In this document: positions 52,343 to 61,439 of the stretch, in pieces
Layout: each line of letters opens with the position of its first letter
How positions within the stretch are numbered: position 1 is the stretch's first letter
Source of the DNA: Chryseosolibacter sp049791675
GTDB lineage: Bacteria > Bacteroidota > Bacteroidia > Cytophagales > Cyclobacteriaceae
Assembly (NCBI GenBank): GCA_049791675.1
Contig: JBARAD010000247.1
Span: 27,396 to 91,395 of the forward strand
Reading direction: 5' to 3'
Length of the DNA stretch: 64,000 nucleotides
Translations under genes and position numbers: made by a program
The notes under the pieces: generated by a model
What the model was told of the DNA's origin: nothing
Seen by the model: the letters and a program-made list of their open reading frames with translations, nothing else
Databases searched by the model: none

Positions 52343-53508
52343 AGATAATCGAAGTCAGTAGTGCACAGCATATCCGGGAGTTCTTATTGCTCCCTGTCAG
52401 GCTCTATGGAAAAGAAACGAAATGGATCCGTCCGCTGGACAAGGATATTGAAAGTGTGTTCGATACAGAGAAGAACAAAACATTTCGAAATGGCAAATGT
52501 GTTCGTTGGATTTTGTCGGACGACAAGGGTCAGACGATAGGCCGTGTTGCCGCCTTCGTCAATGAGAAGACCGTCCACAAGGGCAACGACCAGCCTACCG
52601 GAGGAATTGGATTTTTTGAATGCATCGATGATCGGAAGGCAGCCTTCATGCTCTTTGACCATTGTAAAAGCTGGCTGGAGTCTCAGGGCATGGAAGCAAT
52701 GGACGGCCCCATAAACTTCGGGAATCGCGACCGGTGGTGGGGGCTGTTGATTGATGGTTTTGAACACGAACCGAATTATCAGTGCAATTACAATTTCCCG
52801 TACTACAGGGACTTTTTTGAAGCCTATGGTTTTCAGGTTTACTTCTATCAGCTGACCTTTGCCCGTACGGTCCAGGGCCCCATATCCCCCAGGTTAAACG
52901 AAAAGGCGTCGCTGACGGCGCAGGATCCTGACTATGAATTCAGGCATATCCGCAAAGATGAGACATCACAATTGCCGGAATACATCATGCAGGTGTATAA
53001 CAAGGCGTGGGCAAACAGGAGAGACATCCCGGAACTGACCCTGGCGCAGGCTAAACTGATCGTCAAACAAATGAAACCGATCATGGATATCCATCTTGTC
53101 TATTTCGGTTTTTACAAGGGGGAGCCGGTCTCATTTTTTATCTCCCTTCCGGAGATCAACCAGATATTTAAATATGTAAACGGCAAACTCGATTGGATCG
53201 GTAAGATCAAATTTCTGTGGCACACTTTCAGGAAGACCAACCGTAAGGCCTTTGGAATTTTGTTTGGTGTTGTTCCTGAACATCAGGGCAAAGGGCTGGA
53301 TGGTGCAATGATCCTGAATGCAAAGCATATTCTGCAGGAAGTTTACAACAGGTATGACTTCTACGAAATGAACTGGATCGGCGATTTTAATCCGAGGATG
53401 ATCAATGTCGTCAAACAGGTTGGAGCTGATGTCAGCAAGCAGCATGCTACTTACCGGAAACTCTTTGATGAGACCAAACCATTCAAGCGCTGCCCCATCA
53501 TTCATTGA
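52339..53508 (+). CDS. GNAT-like N-acyltransferase of unknown substrate
   Basis: 389 residues. The C-terminal half has a GNAT-like pattern: IHLVYFGFYKGEPVSFFISLPE, then FGVVPEHQGKGLDGAMI (near residue 318) and YEMNWIGDFNPRMINVVKQVGAD. The N-terminal half (about 1-170) has GRVAAFVNEKT and IGFFECIDDRKAAFMLFDHCKSWL, a second GNAT-like lobe. Families of this size occur in Bacteroidota as uncharacterised proteins. Overlap with the kinase by 4 bp indicates coupling. Substrate unknown. Confidence 0.8.
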   Translation: MKIIEVSSAQHIREFLLLPVRLYGKETKWIRPLDKDIESVFDTEKNKTFRNGKCVRWILSDDKGQTIGRVAAFVNEKTVHKGNDQPTGGIGFFECIDDRKAAFMLFDHCKSWLESQGMEAMDGPINFGNRDRWWGLLIDGFEHEPNYQCNYNFPYYRDFFEAYGFQVYFYQLTFARTVQGPISPRLNEKASLTAQDPDYEFRHIRKDETSQLPEYIMQVYNKAWANRRDIPELTLAQAKLIVKQMKPIMDIHLVYFGFYKGEPVSFFISLPEINQIFKYVNGKLDWIGKIKFLWHTFRKTNRKAFGILFGVVPEHQGKGLDGAMILNAKHILQEVYNRYDFYEMNWIGDFNPRMINVVKQVGADVSKQHATYRKLFDETKPFKRCPIIH

Positions 53509-53534
53509 GCAGGCAGAAAAATTTGTGATACCAT

Positions 53535-53542
53535 TACATTTG
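53535..53542 (+). promoter_or_regulatory. -7 element before hemH
   Basis: TACATTTG matches TAnnTTTG, 10 bp before the hemH ATG. No -33 at normal distance. Confidence 0.3.
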
Positions 53543-53552
53543 CGTTGCAATC

Positions 53553-54569
53553 ATGGTTAAAAAAACTGGCGTTCTTCTGATAAATTTAGGCACACCCGAC
53601 AGCCCGTCGGTTGGCAACGTGCGGCCCTATCTATCGCAATTCCTCAATGACCCGCGGGTAATTGATATTCCCTGGTTATGGAGAAAGATTCTCGTTAACC
53701 TGATCATAGTCCCCTTCCGCGCTCCGAAGTCGGCAAGGATCTATAAGAAATTGTGGACGGCGAATGGATCTCCCCTCCTGTATTATGGAATAAAGGTTCA
53801 GAAATTACTGCAGACGGAATTGGGGGCCGGGTTCGATGTTCATCTGGCCATGCGGTACAAGAACCCTTCCCTTCCAAACGTACTGGAGGAAATGCGAAAG
53901 AAGAACTACGATGAGATCATTGTGCTCACCATGTTCCCCCAATACGCGTCTGCATCCACAGGATCGGCTGTTGAAGAAGTCATGCGGGTTGTCCGCAAGT
54001 GGTGGGTGATCCCCGAAATGAAATTCCTTTGCCAGTACTATGACCATCCTACGTTCATTGATGCTATCGTCGAACGCGGTAAGGCCTACAAACGGGGAGA
54101 CTATGATCATATACTTTTCTCTTATCATGGGCTTCCGGAACGCCAGGTAGATAAAGTACATCCGGGAGGAACTTGTTCGGATTACAGGTGTGAACACGAA
54201 ATTAATGCTGAGAACAAATTTTGTTACCGGGCTACGTGTTACGCTACTACCCGTATGATCGCTGAAAAGCTGGGTTTGCAAAAGGAAGACTATACGGTAT
54301 GTTTCCAGTCGCGCCTCGACAAGAAGTGGCTTAAGCCTTTTTCCGATGAGGTGGTGGAAGAATGTGCAAGGAAAGGCATGAAGAAGCTTCTTGTCTTCTC
54401 ACCTGCATTTACGGCCGACTGCCTGGAAACCATTGTTGAGATTGGAGAAGAATATCAGGAAATTTTTGAAGAGCATGGAGGTGAAAAAGTTCAGCTTGTT
54501 GAGAGCCTCAATGATTCCGGACTTTGGATCCAGTGCCTGAAGGAATTGGTTTTGAATGCAAGGAAATAA
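53553..54569 (+). CDS. hemH: Ferrochelatase
   Basis: 338 residues. GVLLINLGTPDSPSVGNVRPYL and FLNDPRVIDIP are the N-terminal signature. LFSYHGLPERQ (near residue 190) contains the metal-inserting His, and VCFQSRLDKKWLKP and FSPAFTADCLETIVEIGEEY with its Glu follow. It inserts iron into protoporphyrin (or coproporphyrin) at the membrane. Cysteines CRYRATC-like (YRCEHE, FCYRATCYATTR) may or may not bind a cluster. 44 bp after the GNAT-like gene, with its own possible promoter. Confidence 0.96.
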   Translation: MVKKTGVLLINLGTPDSPSVGNVRPYLSQFLNDPRVIDIPWLWRKILVNLIIVPFRAPKSARIYKKLWTANGSPLLYYGIKVQKLLQTELGAGFDVHLAMRYKNPSLPNVLEEMRKKNYDEIIVLTMFPQYASASTGSAVEEVMRVVRKWWVIPEMKFLCQYYDHPTFIDAIVERGKAYKRGDYDHILFSYHGLPERQVDKVHPGGTCSDYRCEHEINAENKFCYRATCYATTRMIAEKLGLQKEDYTVCFQSRLDKKWLKPFSDEVVEECARKGMKKLLVFSPAFTADCLETIVEIGEEYQEIFEEHGGEKVQLVESLNDSGLWIQCLKELVLNARK

Positions 54570-54584
54570 ACGAAGGCTGAATGG

Positions 54585-55130
54585 TCACCAATCTTGCTCC
54601 AGCAGGTTCTTGATGGTTTGTTTTGCGAGATTCCTTCGTTGCTCCCGCGATCCTTTGATCACTGTGAAAGGAACGTCCTGATTTTGCATTTCCCGATGAT
54701 AGATCTCAAATAATTCCTCCCGCTGTTCCGGGTGTTCTCTTTGCGGATCATATGCCCATGGAATGTCGACGTAGCTCAGCAGGTACAGGTCGTATTTGCG
54801 CGTGGCAATTGATTCCAGAATCGCCGGATGGGTAAATCCGTATTTGAAATTACTCCATACTTTGATCACATACAGGTCGGTATCACAAATGAGCAATTTA
54901 TTCGCCTTTGGTTCAAGCGTATCCTCCAGTGAAAGCTGACCACTTGCAATAAGGGGCAGGTCGTGTGGTCCGTAGGGACGTTGAAGTGAGCTGATGTAGG
55001 TCCGTGCGTACTCCTCCACCCAAATGGTGTTGAACTCCTTCGCCAGGTATTCGGAAAGTTCGGATTTCCCGGTGCACTCAGGGCCGAGGATTACTACTTT
55101 CTTAATATCTGAGTCTGAACGTTCGTACAT
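54585..55130 (-). CDS. NadR-like nicotinamide riboside kinase-type ATPase
   Basis: 181 residues. P-loop GPECTGKSELSEYLA (about 15-29), then VEEYARTYI and LICDTDLYVIKVW (near 83-94), and DIPWAYDPQREHPEQREELFEIYH near residue 125, all typical of the C-terminal kinase domain of NadR. Probably phosphorylates nicotinamide riboside. The NMN adenylyltransferase half of NadR and the PnuC transporter are absent here. Convergent with hemH (15 bp) and 15 bp after the TauE/SafE gene's start side. Confidence 0.85.
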   Translation of the reverse strand: MYERSDSDIKKVVILGPECTGKSELSEYLAKEFNTIWVEEYARTYISSLQRPYGPHDLPLIASGQLSLEDTLEPKANKLLICDTDLYVIKVWSNFKYGFTHPAILESIATRKYDLYLLSYVDIPWAYDPQREHPEQREELFEIYHREMQNQDVPFTVIKGSREQRRNLAKQTIKNLLEQDW

Positions 55131-55145
55131 AGTTACCTCCTATCG

Positions 55146-55946
55146 TTAAACAAGATCCATACTGTAAAAAATTTCCCTGACTAACATGAAGATCCCCATG
55201 ATCAGCGTCAGCCAGCCGAATGCTTTTCGTAACCTGTCAGCGGAGATCTTCTTTTGTAACCTGTTACCCACAAGGATCCCGAAAACGGCCAACGCGGTAA
55301 GGGAGAGCAGAAAGGTCCAGTCGATTCCATAATTCAACATGTCGCCCATGAAGCCGAGGAGCGAGTTGATGGCAATAATAAAAAGGGATGTTCCGACGGC
55401 GGTTTTAAACTGTAAGCCCGTTAACCATACGAGGGCCGGAATAATCAAGAATCCTCCTCCGGCGCCAACCAACCCCGTTAAGAATCCGATCAGTAACCCC
55501 TCCGTTACGAGCAGCGGCGTTCTCCATTCACTATTTTCCGCCTTCGCCTGTTTTCTCCCGCGAATGATCGAGTAAGAAGCAATGATCATTAGTACGGCAA
55601 ACAACCCCAGCAGCAGCAGCCGTTTGGAAAAGGTAAATTCGCCCAGCCGGAAAATGACATCAGGAATTGAAGGGACGATCCATTTGCGCGTGGCAAATAT
55701 TGCGGCAATGGAGGGCAGGCCAAACACAACTCCTGTATGGATATCCACCAGGTGCTCTTTGTACTTCGGAATGGCGCCGATGAGGCTCGTAACACCCACG
55801 ATGAAAAGAGAGTAGGCTGAAGCCATTACCGCATCCACGTGGAAAAGATAGACAAGTATGGGAATGGAGAGGATTGATCCTCCGCCTCCAAGCAATCCCA
55901 GTATGATGCCAATGCAAACAGAAGCCACGTATCCTACAATTTCCAT
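55146..55946 (-). CDS. TauE/SafE family permease (sulfite exporter-like)
   Basis: 266 residues with about eight transmembrane helices. The two half-repeats begin with GIILGLLGGGGSILSIPILVYLF (about 14-36) and GLLIGFLTGLVGAGGGFLIIPALVW (about 148-172); both G-rich GGGG segments are the family hallmark. Transport of sulfonates, sulfite or other organic anions; substrate unknown. Same strand as the NadR-like gene, 15 bp upstream of it, so probably co-transcribed. Confidence 0.9.
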   Translation of the reverse strand: MEIVGYVASVCIGIILGLLGGGGSILSIPILVYLFHVDAVMASAYSLFIVGVTSLIGAIPKYKEHLVDIHTGVVFGLPSIAAIFATRKWIVPSIPDVIFRLGEFTFSKRLLLLGLFAVLMIIASYSIIRGRKQAKAENSEWRTPLLVTEGLLIGFLTGLVGAGGGFLIIPALVWLTGLQFKTAVGTSLFIIAINSLLGFMGDMLNYGIDWTFLLSLTALAVFGILVGNRLQKKISADRLRKAFGWLTLIMGIFMLVREIFYSMDLV

Positions 55947-55973
55947 GATGTGGTTGTTTGCATTGTCAGGTCA

Positions 55974-56657
55974 CTAAAGGCGACTATACTCAACGATAAA
56001 GGCGTCAGGAAACTTCTTTTTCAACTCCGCGCGGAACTGTTCTGCTTTTGGCCTGCTGGGGAATTGACCGAGGATCAAACCATAGTACTTGATACCGTTG
56101 AGGACTTTGACCTGTACGGTTACCTGTTTTTTATAGGAGTTCTTCAGGTTATCCGAAAGGCGCATGAGGTTGACAAGTTCCTGGTAAGTGCCAACCTGTA
56201 CGCCATAACCTTTTGGTTTTAGCCGGGAGATTTCGAATTCATAGAACTCTTTTTCCTCCACGAGCACGTGATCGACGGTCTTGATCGGGTCACTTGATTT
56301 GCCGTCCCCCGCGTCAACGACTTCCAGTCTGATGTCGGCCAGACCCTGGCTGACAAATCCCAGCTTCTCTGCTGCAGATTTCGAAAGATCGACGATGCGA
56401 TTATCCACATAAGGGCCGCGGTCGTTGACGATCACTTCCACCGAGCTGTTGTTGCTGAGGTTTGTGACCCGAACCTTCGTTCCAAAGGGAAGTGTTTTAT
56501 GGGCAGCGGTCAGTTTGTTATGGCGGTATTTTTCACCACTTGCCGTGGGTGTGCCTTCAAACTTATCTGCGTAAAAAGAAGCCTTACCGGTTTGAACCTG
56601 TCCGAAAGACGCCGCAAAGAAGAAAGTGAAGATAAGCGAGGATAATAGCTTTTGCAT
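55974..56657 (-). CDS. RlpA-like septal protein with SPOR domain
   Basis: 227 residues from the ATG at 56657 (MQKLLSSLIF); a longer frame to 56675 exists. Signal peptide (SLIFTFFFAASFG). Double-psi beta-barrel: GKASFYADKFEGTPTASGEKY, NKLTAAHKTLPFGTKVRVTN, VIVNDRGPYVDNRIVDLSKSAA (in pieces, about 90-115), the RlpA signature with catalytic-type Asp in NDRGPY. C-terminal SPOR domain (about 155-225) binding denuded septal glycan. It may be a lytic transglycosylase. Confidence 0.92.
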   Translation of the reverse strand: MQKLLSSLIFTFFFAASFGQVQTGKASFYADKFEGTPTASGEKYRHNKLTAAHKTLPFGTKVRVTNLSNNSSVEVIVNDRGPYVDNRIVDLSKSAAEKLGFVSQGLADIRLEVVDAGDGKSSDPIKTVDHVLVEEKEFYEFEISRLKPKGYGVQVGTYQELVNLMRLSDNLKNSYKKQVTVQVKVLNGIKYYGLILGQFPSRPKAEQFRAELKKKFPDAFIVEYSRL

Positions 56658-56793
56658 AAGGTGGTTTTGAGGCACAAAAATAGACTTCCGCGCCGAAAGT
56701 CGCGAATTTTTTCACGGTTTACCGCCGTTTGCTTCTGGTCAGATGATTGGATATATCCGCGACTTGACAAACGCACTTTTTAAATGGAGGTAA

Positions 56794-56825
56794 TTGGTGA
56801 ATTAAAGAATTAAAGTATACCTTTG
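56794..56825 (+). promoter_or_regulatory. guaB promoter
   Basis: TTG (56794-56796), 21-bp gap, TACCTTTG (56818-56825). Good match to the Bacteroidota consensus. A guaB leader of about 30 nt follows. Confidence 0.6.
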
Positions 56826-56857
56826 CCCGGCAAATAATAGATCGTAAATTATTTGCT

Positions 56858-58330
56858 ATGCCCATCGACCGCAACAAATTCCTCTATGAAGCACTCACGT
56901 ACGATGACGTGCTTCTGGTTCCAGCCTACTCAGAAATACTTCCGCGCCAGGCCGATACATCCACGCAGCTTACACGCAACATTCGTTTGAATATTCCGAT
57001 TGTCTCCGCGGCAATGGATACTGTTACGGAAGCAGACCTGGCCATTAGTATAGCCCTGGAGGGAGGCTTGGGCTTCATCCATAAGAACATGAAGATAGAC
57101 CAGCAGGCTGATCACGTGAGGAAGGTAAAGCGGTCGCAGAGCGGTTTAATATTGGATCCTATCACCCTTTCAGTTCATTCCACAGTCCAGCAGGCCGAAA
57201 ACATCATGCGTGAACTGAAGATCGGAGGCATTCCGATCGTTGATGAGGAGGGTAAGCTCGTGGGCATCCTGACCAACCGCGACCTCCGCTTTCAGAAAGA
57301 CATGCGGGTGCTTGTGGAAACGATCATGACGAAAGAAAACCTCATCACCGCTCCCGAGGGAATCACACTTGATAAAGCCGAGGACATCCTCAAGAAATAT
57401 AAAATTGAAAAGTTGCCGATCGTTAGCAAAAAGGGCAAACTCACCGGACTGATCACCTTTAAGGATATTCAAAAGAAGAAGAATAAACCCAATGCCTGCC
57501 AGGACACTTATGGACGGTTGCGCGCGGGAGCAGCGGTTGGTGTTACGCCTGACATTCTTGATCGTATTGACGCCTTAAAGGCTGCTGGCGTTGATGTCAT
57601 CAGCATCGACACAGCGCACGGGCACTCGAAAGGTGTGATCGAGACCGCCAAAAAAGTAAAGAAAAAGTATCCTGAACTGGATCTGATCGTAGGCAATGTC
57701 GCCACCGGCGAGGGAGCAAAAGCGCTAGCCAAGGCAGGCGCCGACGCCGTGAAGGTAGGGGTGGGTCCTGGAAGCATCTGTACGACACGGGTGGTAGCCG
57801 GTGTGGGCTTGCCCCAGCTATCGGCTGTGTATGAAGCGGCGAAGGCGGTTAAAGATATGGGCGTTCCGGTTATTGCCGATGGTGGCATTCGCTTTTCGGG
57901 AGATATCGTTAAAGCCCTGGCCGCAGGCGCTGACAGCGTAATGATTGGTTCCTTGCTGGCGGGCACGGAAGAGGCTCCAGGCGAGATGATCATTTATGAG
58001 GGAAGAAAGTTCAAGTCCTACCGGGGCATGGGTTCCATCGAAGCCATGGAGGATGGTTCAAAAGACCGTTATTTCCAGGATGTCGAGGACGATATCAAGA
58101 AACTGGTACCGGAGGGTATTTCCGGGCGCGTCCCGTTCAAAGGTCTGGTATCAGAAGTTCTTTATCAGCTCGTGGGAGGCCTCCGCGCTGGAATGGGCTA
58201 CTGCGGCGCGAAAGACATTCAGGTCTTGAAGGACGCAAAGTTTGTCCAAATTACGTCGGCAGGCTTCGCGGAGAACCACCCGCATGATGTGACGATCACG
58301 CGCGAAGCTCCCAACTATTCGAGAAAGTAA
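56858..58330 (+). CDS. guaB: Inosine-5'-monophosphate dehydrogenase
   Basis: 490 residues. TIM barrel opening with LTYDDVLLVPAYSEILP and AAMDTVTEADLAI; two CBS domains inserted at about 95-215; catalytic Cys308 in GPGSICTTR; then ADGGIRFSGDIVKALAAGADSVMIG and the flap with YRGMGSIEAM. It oxidises IMP to XMP for GTP synthesis. CBS domains bind adenine nucleotides. Start fits family. Confidence 0.98.
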   Translation: MPIDRNKFLYEALTYDDVLLVPAYSEILPRQADTSTQLTRNIRLNIPIVSAAMDTVTEADLAISIALEGGLGFIHKNMKIDQQADHVRKVKRSQSGLILDPITLSVHSTVQQAENIMRELKIGGIPIVDEEGKLVGILTNRDLRFQKDMRVLVETIMTKENLITAPEGITLDKAEDILKKYKIEKLPIVSKKGKLTGLITFKDIQKKKNKPNACQDTYGRLRAGAAVGVTPDILDRIDALKAAGVDVISIDTAHGHSKGVIETAKKVKKKYPELDLIVGNVATGEGAKALAKAGADAVKVGVGPGSICTTRVVAGVGLPQLSAVYEAAKAVKDMGVPVIADGGIRFSGDIVKALAAGADSVMIGSLLAGTEEAPGEMIIYEGRKFKSYRGMGSIEAMEDGSKDRYFQDVEDDIKKLVPEGISGRVPFKGLVSEVLYQLVGGLRAGMGYCGAKDIQVLKDAKFVQITSAGFAENHPHDVTITREAPNYSRK

Positions 58331-58537
58331 AGGATCAACCCAAAGGGATTGGTGATGAGGGACGCCTTGATCGCGTCACGTGTATTCCGAAGACCCGGGT
58401 GGGCGCGATCAGGTTTGGGAACCTGCAAGAACCGCCTCGGCCGGACTCAAAAATCTTGGTGATTTATTCATATTATTGCAGAGCCAGTCTCATGATTGGC
58501 TTATTTTTTCGGCAAAATCAGGCATTACAGGTCGTTC

Positions 58538-60598
58538 ATGCGCACAAAAGCCATTATCAGATTGCTTTTTACAGTCGGAGTAATTTTCTGGCTTGCGCTT
58601 GTATTTGTCGACATCTCCCTTGTTTTCAGTGTATCCAATAATATTGATTCGGGTATTCCCACATGGCTTCCGAATGTTATTCTCGACCTGTTCATTCTTT
58701 CGCTTTACTACTACTATAAGCTGAAGTTTGACCGGGACGATGTCCTCAATTTCGTTGATCTGCTCTGGCGTGTTTTTGCAACCGGTCTGGTGTCAACCGT
58801 GCTATCACTCTCTCTGAAACTAGTAGAGTATCTACTCGGCTCCACGCGGCTTACGACGGATGCGGTTTTTATTGACCTGATGTATCTGATCAACCTGGGG
58901 TTGATGGTCGGATTTCTGATCATGGCCTTCACTGCCTGGAAGAGACTGATCCTCTACCAGAAATCGAAATGGCTATTGCGATTATGGAATTTCTTTGAGT
59001 TGGCGCTTCTGCTATCGCTTTTGTACAATGCCTTTGATTTTCCGTTTGTCGAAGGGCTCTTCTGGGCGATGCTGTCTGTACTCGTTTTTATCGGGTTGAT
59101 ATTGTCTGCCAACATGAAGTGGGTTGCCTACCTGAACTTCCGGCAGAAATGGACGAGTCTCCTGCTGTTATTGCTCACGGTATTCTATCTCCTCTACATG
59201 TCTTTCACCGCGAGCTCACTGGCGGAAGAGCTCTCCCAAAGGACGACCGAGTTCACGAATTACAGGTTCCATGTTTTTATTTTGTCGCTCATGACCTTTG
59301 TCACGGTCTACAGCATCTTCTCGTTTCTTGTCATTCTCTTTAATCTTCCAACCTCTTCCGTCTTTGAGCAGAAGCTCGAAGAAGTGGTCAACTTTCAACG
59401 CATCAGTCAGTCGATTCAGACTGAACAGAATGAAGACAGCGTTTACAATATTTTACTTGAGACATCGGTCAGCACTGTGTTCGCCGATGCAGCGTGGCTC
59501 GAAGTAACATCGCATAATCCGAAGCCAAAAGTCTTTACCTATAAGATCACCGAGAAAGAGTCGCAGGATATCATCAATCACCTGAAGGCTAAAAATGTCA
59601 AGGGTATACTCGATCAGGGGAGTGACAAGACGAAAAATCTTTCCAAACATCTGGCAACGCTTAAAGGCTCTCGCTTCAGGTCCATTCTTGCATTTCCTAT
59701 TTACGTGAAAGGTGATAACATCGGAACACTTGCACTGCTGAAAGAACTTGCGGAAGGTTTTAACCGCGAGATGACCAAGATCGTGGCAACGTTCTCGAAT
59801 CAGGCAGGGATCTCTATTGAAAATTTTCGCCTCATGGAGGAGGCACTTCAGAACGAAAGGTACAAGGAGGAGCTAAAGATCGCCAAGATGGTGCAAAAGA
59901 GCCTCCTGCCTGAGAACCTGGAGAAGGATGACGATTTTCAGATTGCGGCCTTTTCCGAATCAGCCGACGAGGTCGGGGGTGATTATTACGACACCCTGCG
60001 AACCAATGACTACCAGGTGTCGTTAATTGTGGCTGACGTCTCCGGAAAGGGGACTACAGCGGCATTTCATATGTCACAAATGAAAGGCATATTTCACAGC
60101 CTTGCCCAGGATTGCATCAAGGCGGATGAATTTATGTCGCGGGCTAACCAGGCACTGGTTTATTGCCTGGAACGAGGCTCGTTCATCTCCGCAACTTTCT
60201 TCACTGTCAATACGCGCGATAAGAAAGTACAGTATGCCCGTGCCGGCCATTGCCCCTTGCTGTACTATAATGCCGCCGGCAATAAAGCGGAATACTTTAA
60301 GGATAAGGGAATCGCCCTGGGAATGATCAAGAACAGGAGTTACAGCAACTTTATAGAGGCCAATGAATTCGACTATAAGTCAGGAGATATCATGGTACTG
60401 TATACCGATGGCGTAACGGAAGCGAAAAATACAAAAGGTGAACAGTTTGGGTACGAAAGGTTAGCGGAGGTATTGCTGGAGGTTAAGGACCAGGATCCAA
60501 AACGGATCCAGGAGTATTTGATTAAACGGCTATACGAATTTTCAGGTACGACGAATATCAATGATGATTACACAACCATGATCGTCAAATTTACCTGA
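58538..60598 (+). CDS. Membrane SpoIIE/PP2C-type phosphatase with GAF-like region
   Basis: 686 residues from the ATG at 58538 (MRTKAIIRLLF); a TTG at 58496 is also in frame. About eight transmembrane helices over the first 270 residues. A GAF-like segment follows (about 285-430) with SILAFPIYVKGDNIGTLALL. The C-terminal SpoIIE PP2C domain (about 460-686) shows AAFSESADEVGGDYYD and IVADVSGKGTTAAFHMS, then VLYTDGVTEAKN, with the Mn-binding aspartates. It dephosphorylates a Ser/Thr on an anti-anti-sigma-type protein, probably the STAS protein next to it. Confidence 0.9.
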   Translation: MRTKAIIRLLFTVGVIFWLALVFVDISLVFSVSNNIDSGIPTWLPNVILDLFILSLYYYYKLKFDRDDVLNFVDLLWRVFATGLVSTVLSLSLKLVEYLLGSTRLTTDAVFIDLMYLINLGLMVGFLIMAFTAWKRLILYQKSKWLLRLWNFFELALLLSLLYNAFDFPFVEGLFWAMLSVLVFIGLILSANMKWVAYLNFRQKWTSLLLLLLTVFYLLYMSFTASSLAEELSQRTTEFTNYRFHVFILSLMTFVTVYSIFSFLVILFNLPTSSVFEQKLEEVVNFQRISQSIQTEQNEDSVYNILLETSVSTVFADAAWLEVTSHNPKPKVFTYKITEKESQDIINHLKAKNVKGILDQGSDKTKNLSKHLATLKGSRFRSILAFPIYVKGDNIGTLALLKELAEGFNREMTKIVATFSNQAGISIENFRLMEEALQNERYKEELKIAKMVQKSLLPENLEKDDDFQIAAFSESADEVGGDYYDTLRTNDYQVSLIVADVSGKGTTAAFHMSQMKGIFHSLAQDCIKADEFMSRANQALVYCLERGSFISATFFTVNTRDKKVQYARAGHCPLLYYNAAGNKAEYFKDKGIALGMIKNRSYSNFIEANEFDYKSGDIMVLYTDGVTEAKNTKGEQFGYERLAEVLLEVKDQDPKRIQEYLIKRLYEFSGTTNINDDYTTMIVKFT

Positions 60599-60666
60599 AT
60601 GAAGCGACAGAAACCCGAAAATGAGTGTAGAAACCCAAACTTTAGAAAAAAATAAACGTTAATATC

Positions 60667-61011
60667 ATGATCCACATTAAGAGACTTCAGGAAGACGGCG
60701 TAGATATCATCGCCCTGATTGGGGAAATTGACGCCAGTTCTTCCATTGAGCTTGATTTGGCTATTGCCAAAAGTGTGGGAGAAGGATTTTCCAAGATCCT
60801 TGTCGACTGCAATTCGCTCGAATATATCTCCTCTGCTGGCCTCGGGGTTTTCATGTCATACATCGAAGAATTCAAAGATCAGAACATCCGGATGGTGTTG
60901 TATGGAATGAATGAGAAGGTTGCAAATACCTTCGAGATATTGGGTTTGAATGAGTTGTTGACAATTGGTAAAGACAAAGCACAGGCAAAGAGCATGGTGA
61001 ATGAACTATAA
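60667..61011 (+). CDS. STAS-domain anti-sigma factor antagonist-like protein
   Basis: 114 residues, complete STAS domain. IIALIGEIDASSSIELDLAI and ILVDCNSLEYISSAGLGVFMSYIEEF (in pieces) match SpoIIAA/RsbV. Ser56 in YISSAGLG aligns with the phosphorylated Ser of SpoIIAA. It would be phosphorylated by the kinase following and dephosphorylated by the SpoIIE phosphatase before it. Overlaps the kinase gene by 11 bp. Confidence 0.92.
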   Translation: MIHIKRLQEDGVDIIALIGEIDASSSIELDLAIAKSVGEGFSKILVDCNSLEYISSAGLGVFMSYIEEFKDQNIRMVLYGMNEKVANTFEILGLNELLTIGKDKAQAKSMVNEL

Positions 61012-61420
61012 ACAAAAAGTCGGCTGCAACATCGAGAATCTGAAAGGCGTGCGCGATTTCATCCGCAATGCCCTGAAGGATCATGGCGTTCCGGATCTGC
61101 AGATCAGCGAATTGGTATTGGCCCTGGATGAGATGTGCTCGAACCTGATGATTCATTCCCACCGCTGCAACCCTGAGGAACTGTTTGAAATTCACATTAT
61201 TCTGGAAAAAGGCGGTCCGATCATCTTTGAAATAATTGATGATGGCAATACGTTTGATATAAACCAGTTCTCAGAGCCCGATCTCGGAAACCTGGTACAT
61301 GAGAAACGAAAGGGCGGGCTCGGCATCCGTCTGGTCAAGTCAATTATGGATAAAATTGAATATCAGAATCGCAGTGGCAAGAATGTATGCCGGTTAACTA
61401 AAAAAATCCAAAAAGATTAA
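61001..61420 (+). CDS. RsbW/SpoIIAB-like serine kinase (HATPase)
   Basis: 139 residues. N box VLALDEMCSNLMIHS (near residue 45), G1 IIDDGNTFDI (near residue 80) and G2 GGLGIRLVKSIMD (near residue 105) form an HATPase_c_2 domain typical of anti-sigma kinases. Overlaps the STAS gene by 11 bp. No sigma factor of the SigB/SigF type is visible nearby, so the target is unknown. Confidence 0.9.
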   Translation: MNYKQKVGCNIENLKGVRDFIRNALKDHGVPDLQISELVLALDEMCSNLMIHSHRCNPEELFEIHIILEKGGPIIFEIIDDGNTFDINQFSEPDLGNLVHEKRKGGLGIRLVKSIMDKIEYQNRSGKNVCRLTKKIQKD

Positions 61421-61439
61421 ATCCAGCACGATTATTACA

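Noticed and set aside
58363..58413. Inverted CCTTGATCGCG / CGCGATCAGG after guaB as a terminator
   Set aside because: Long loop and no T run; no more than a weak structure.
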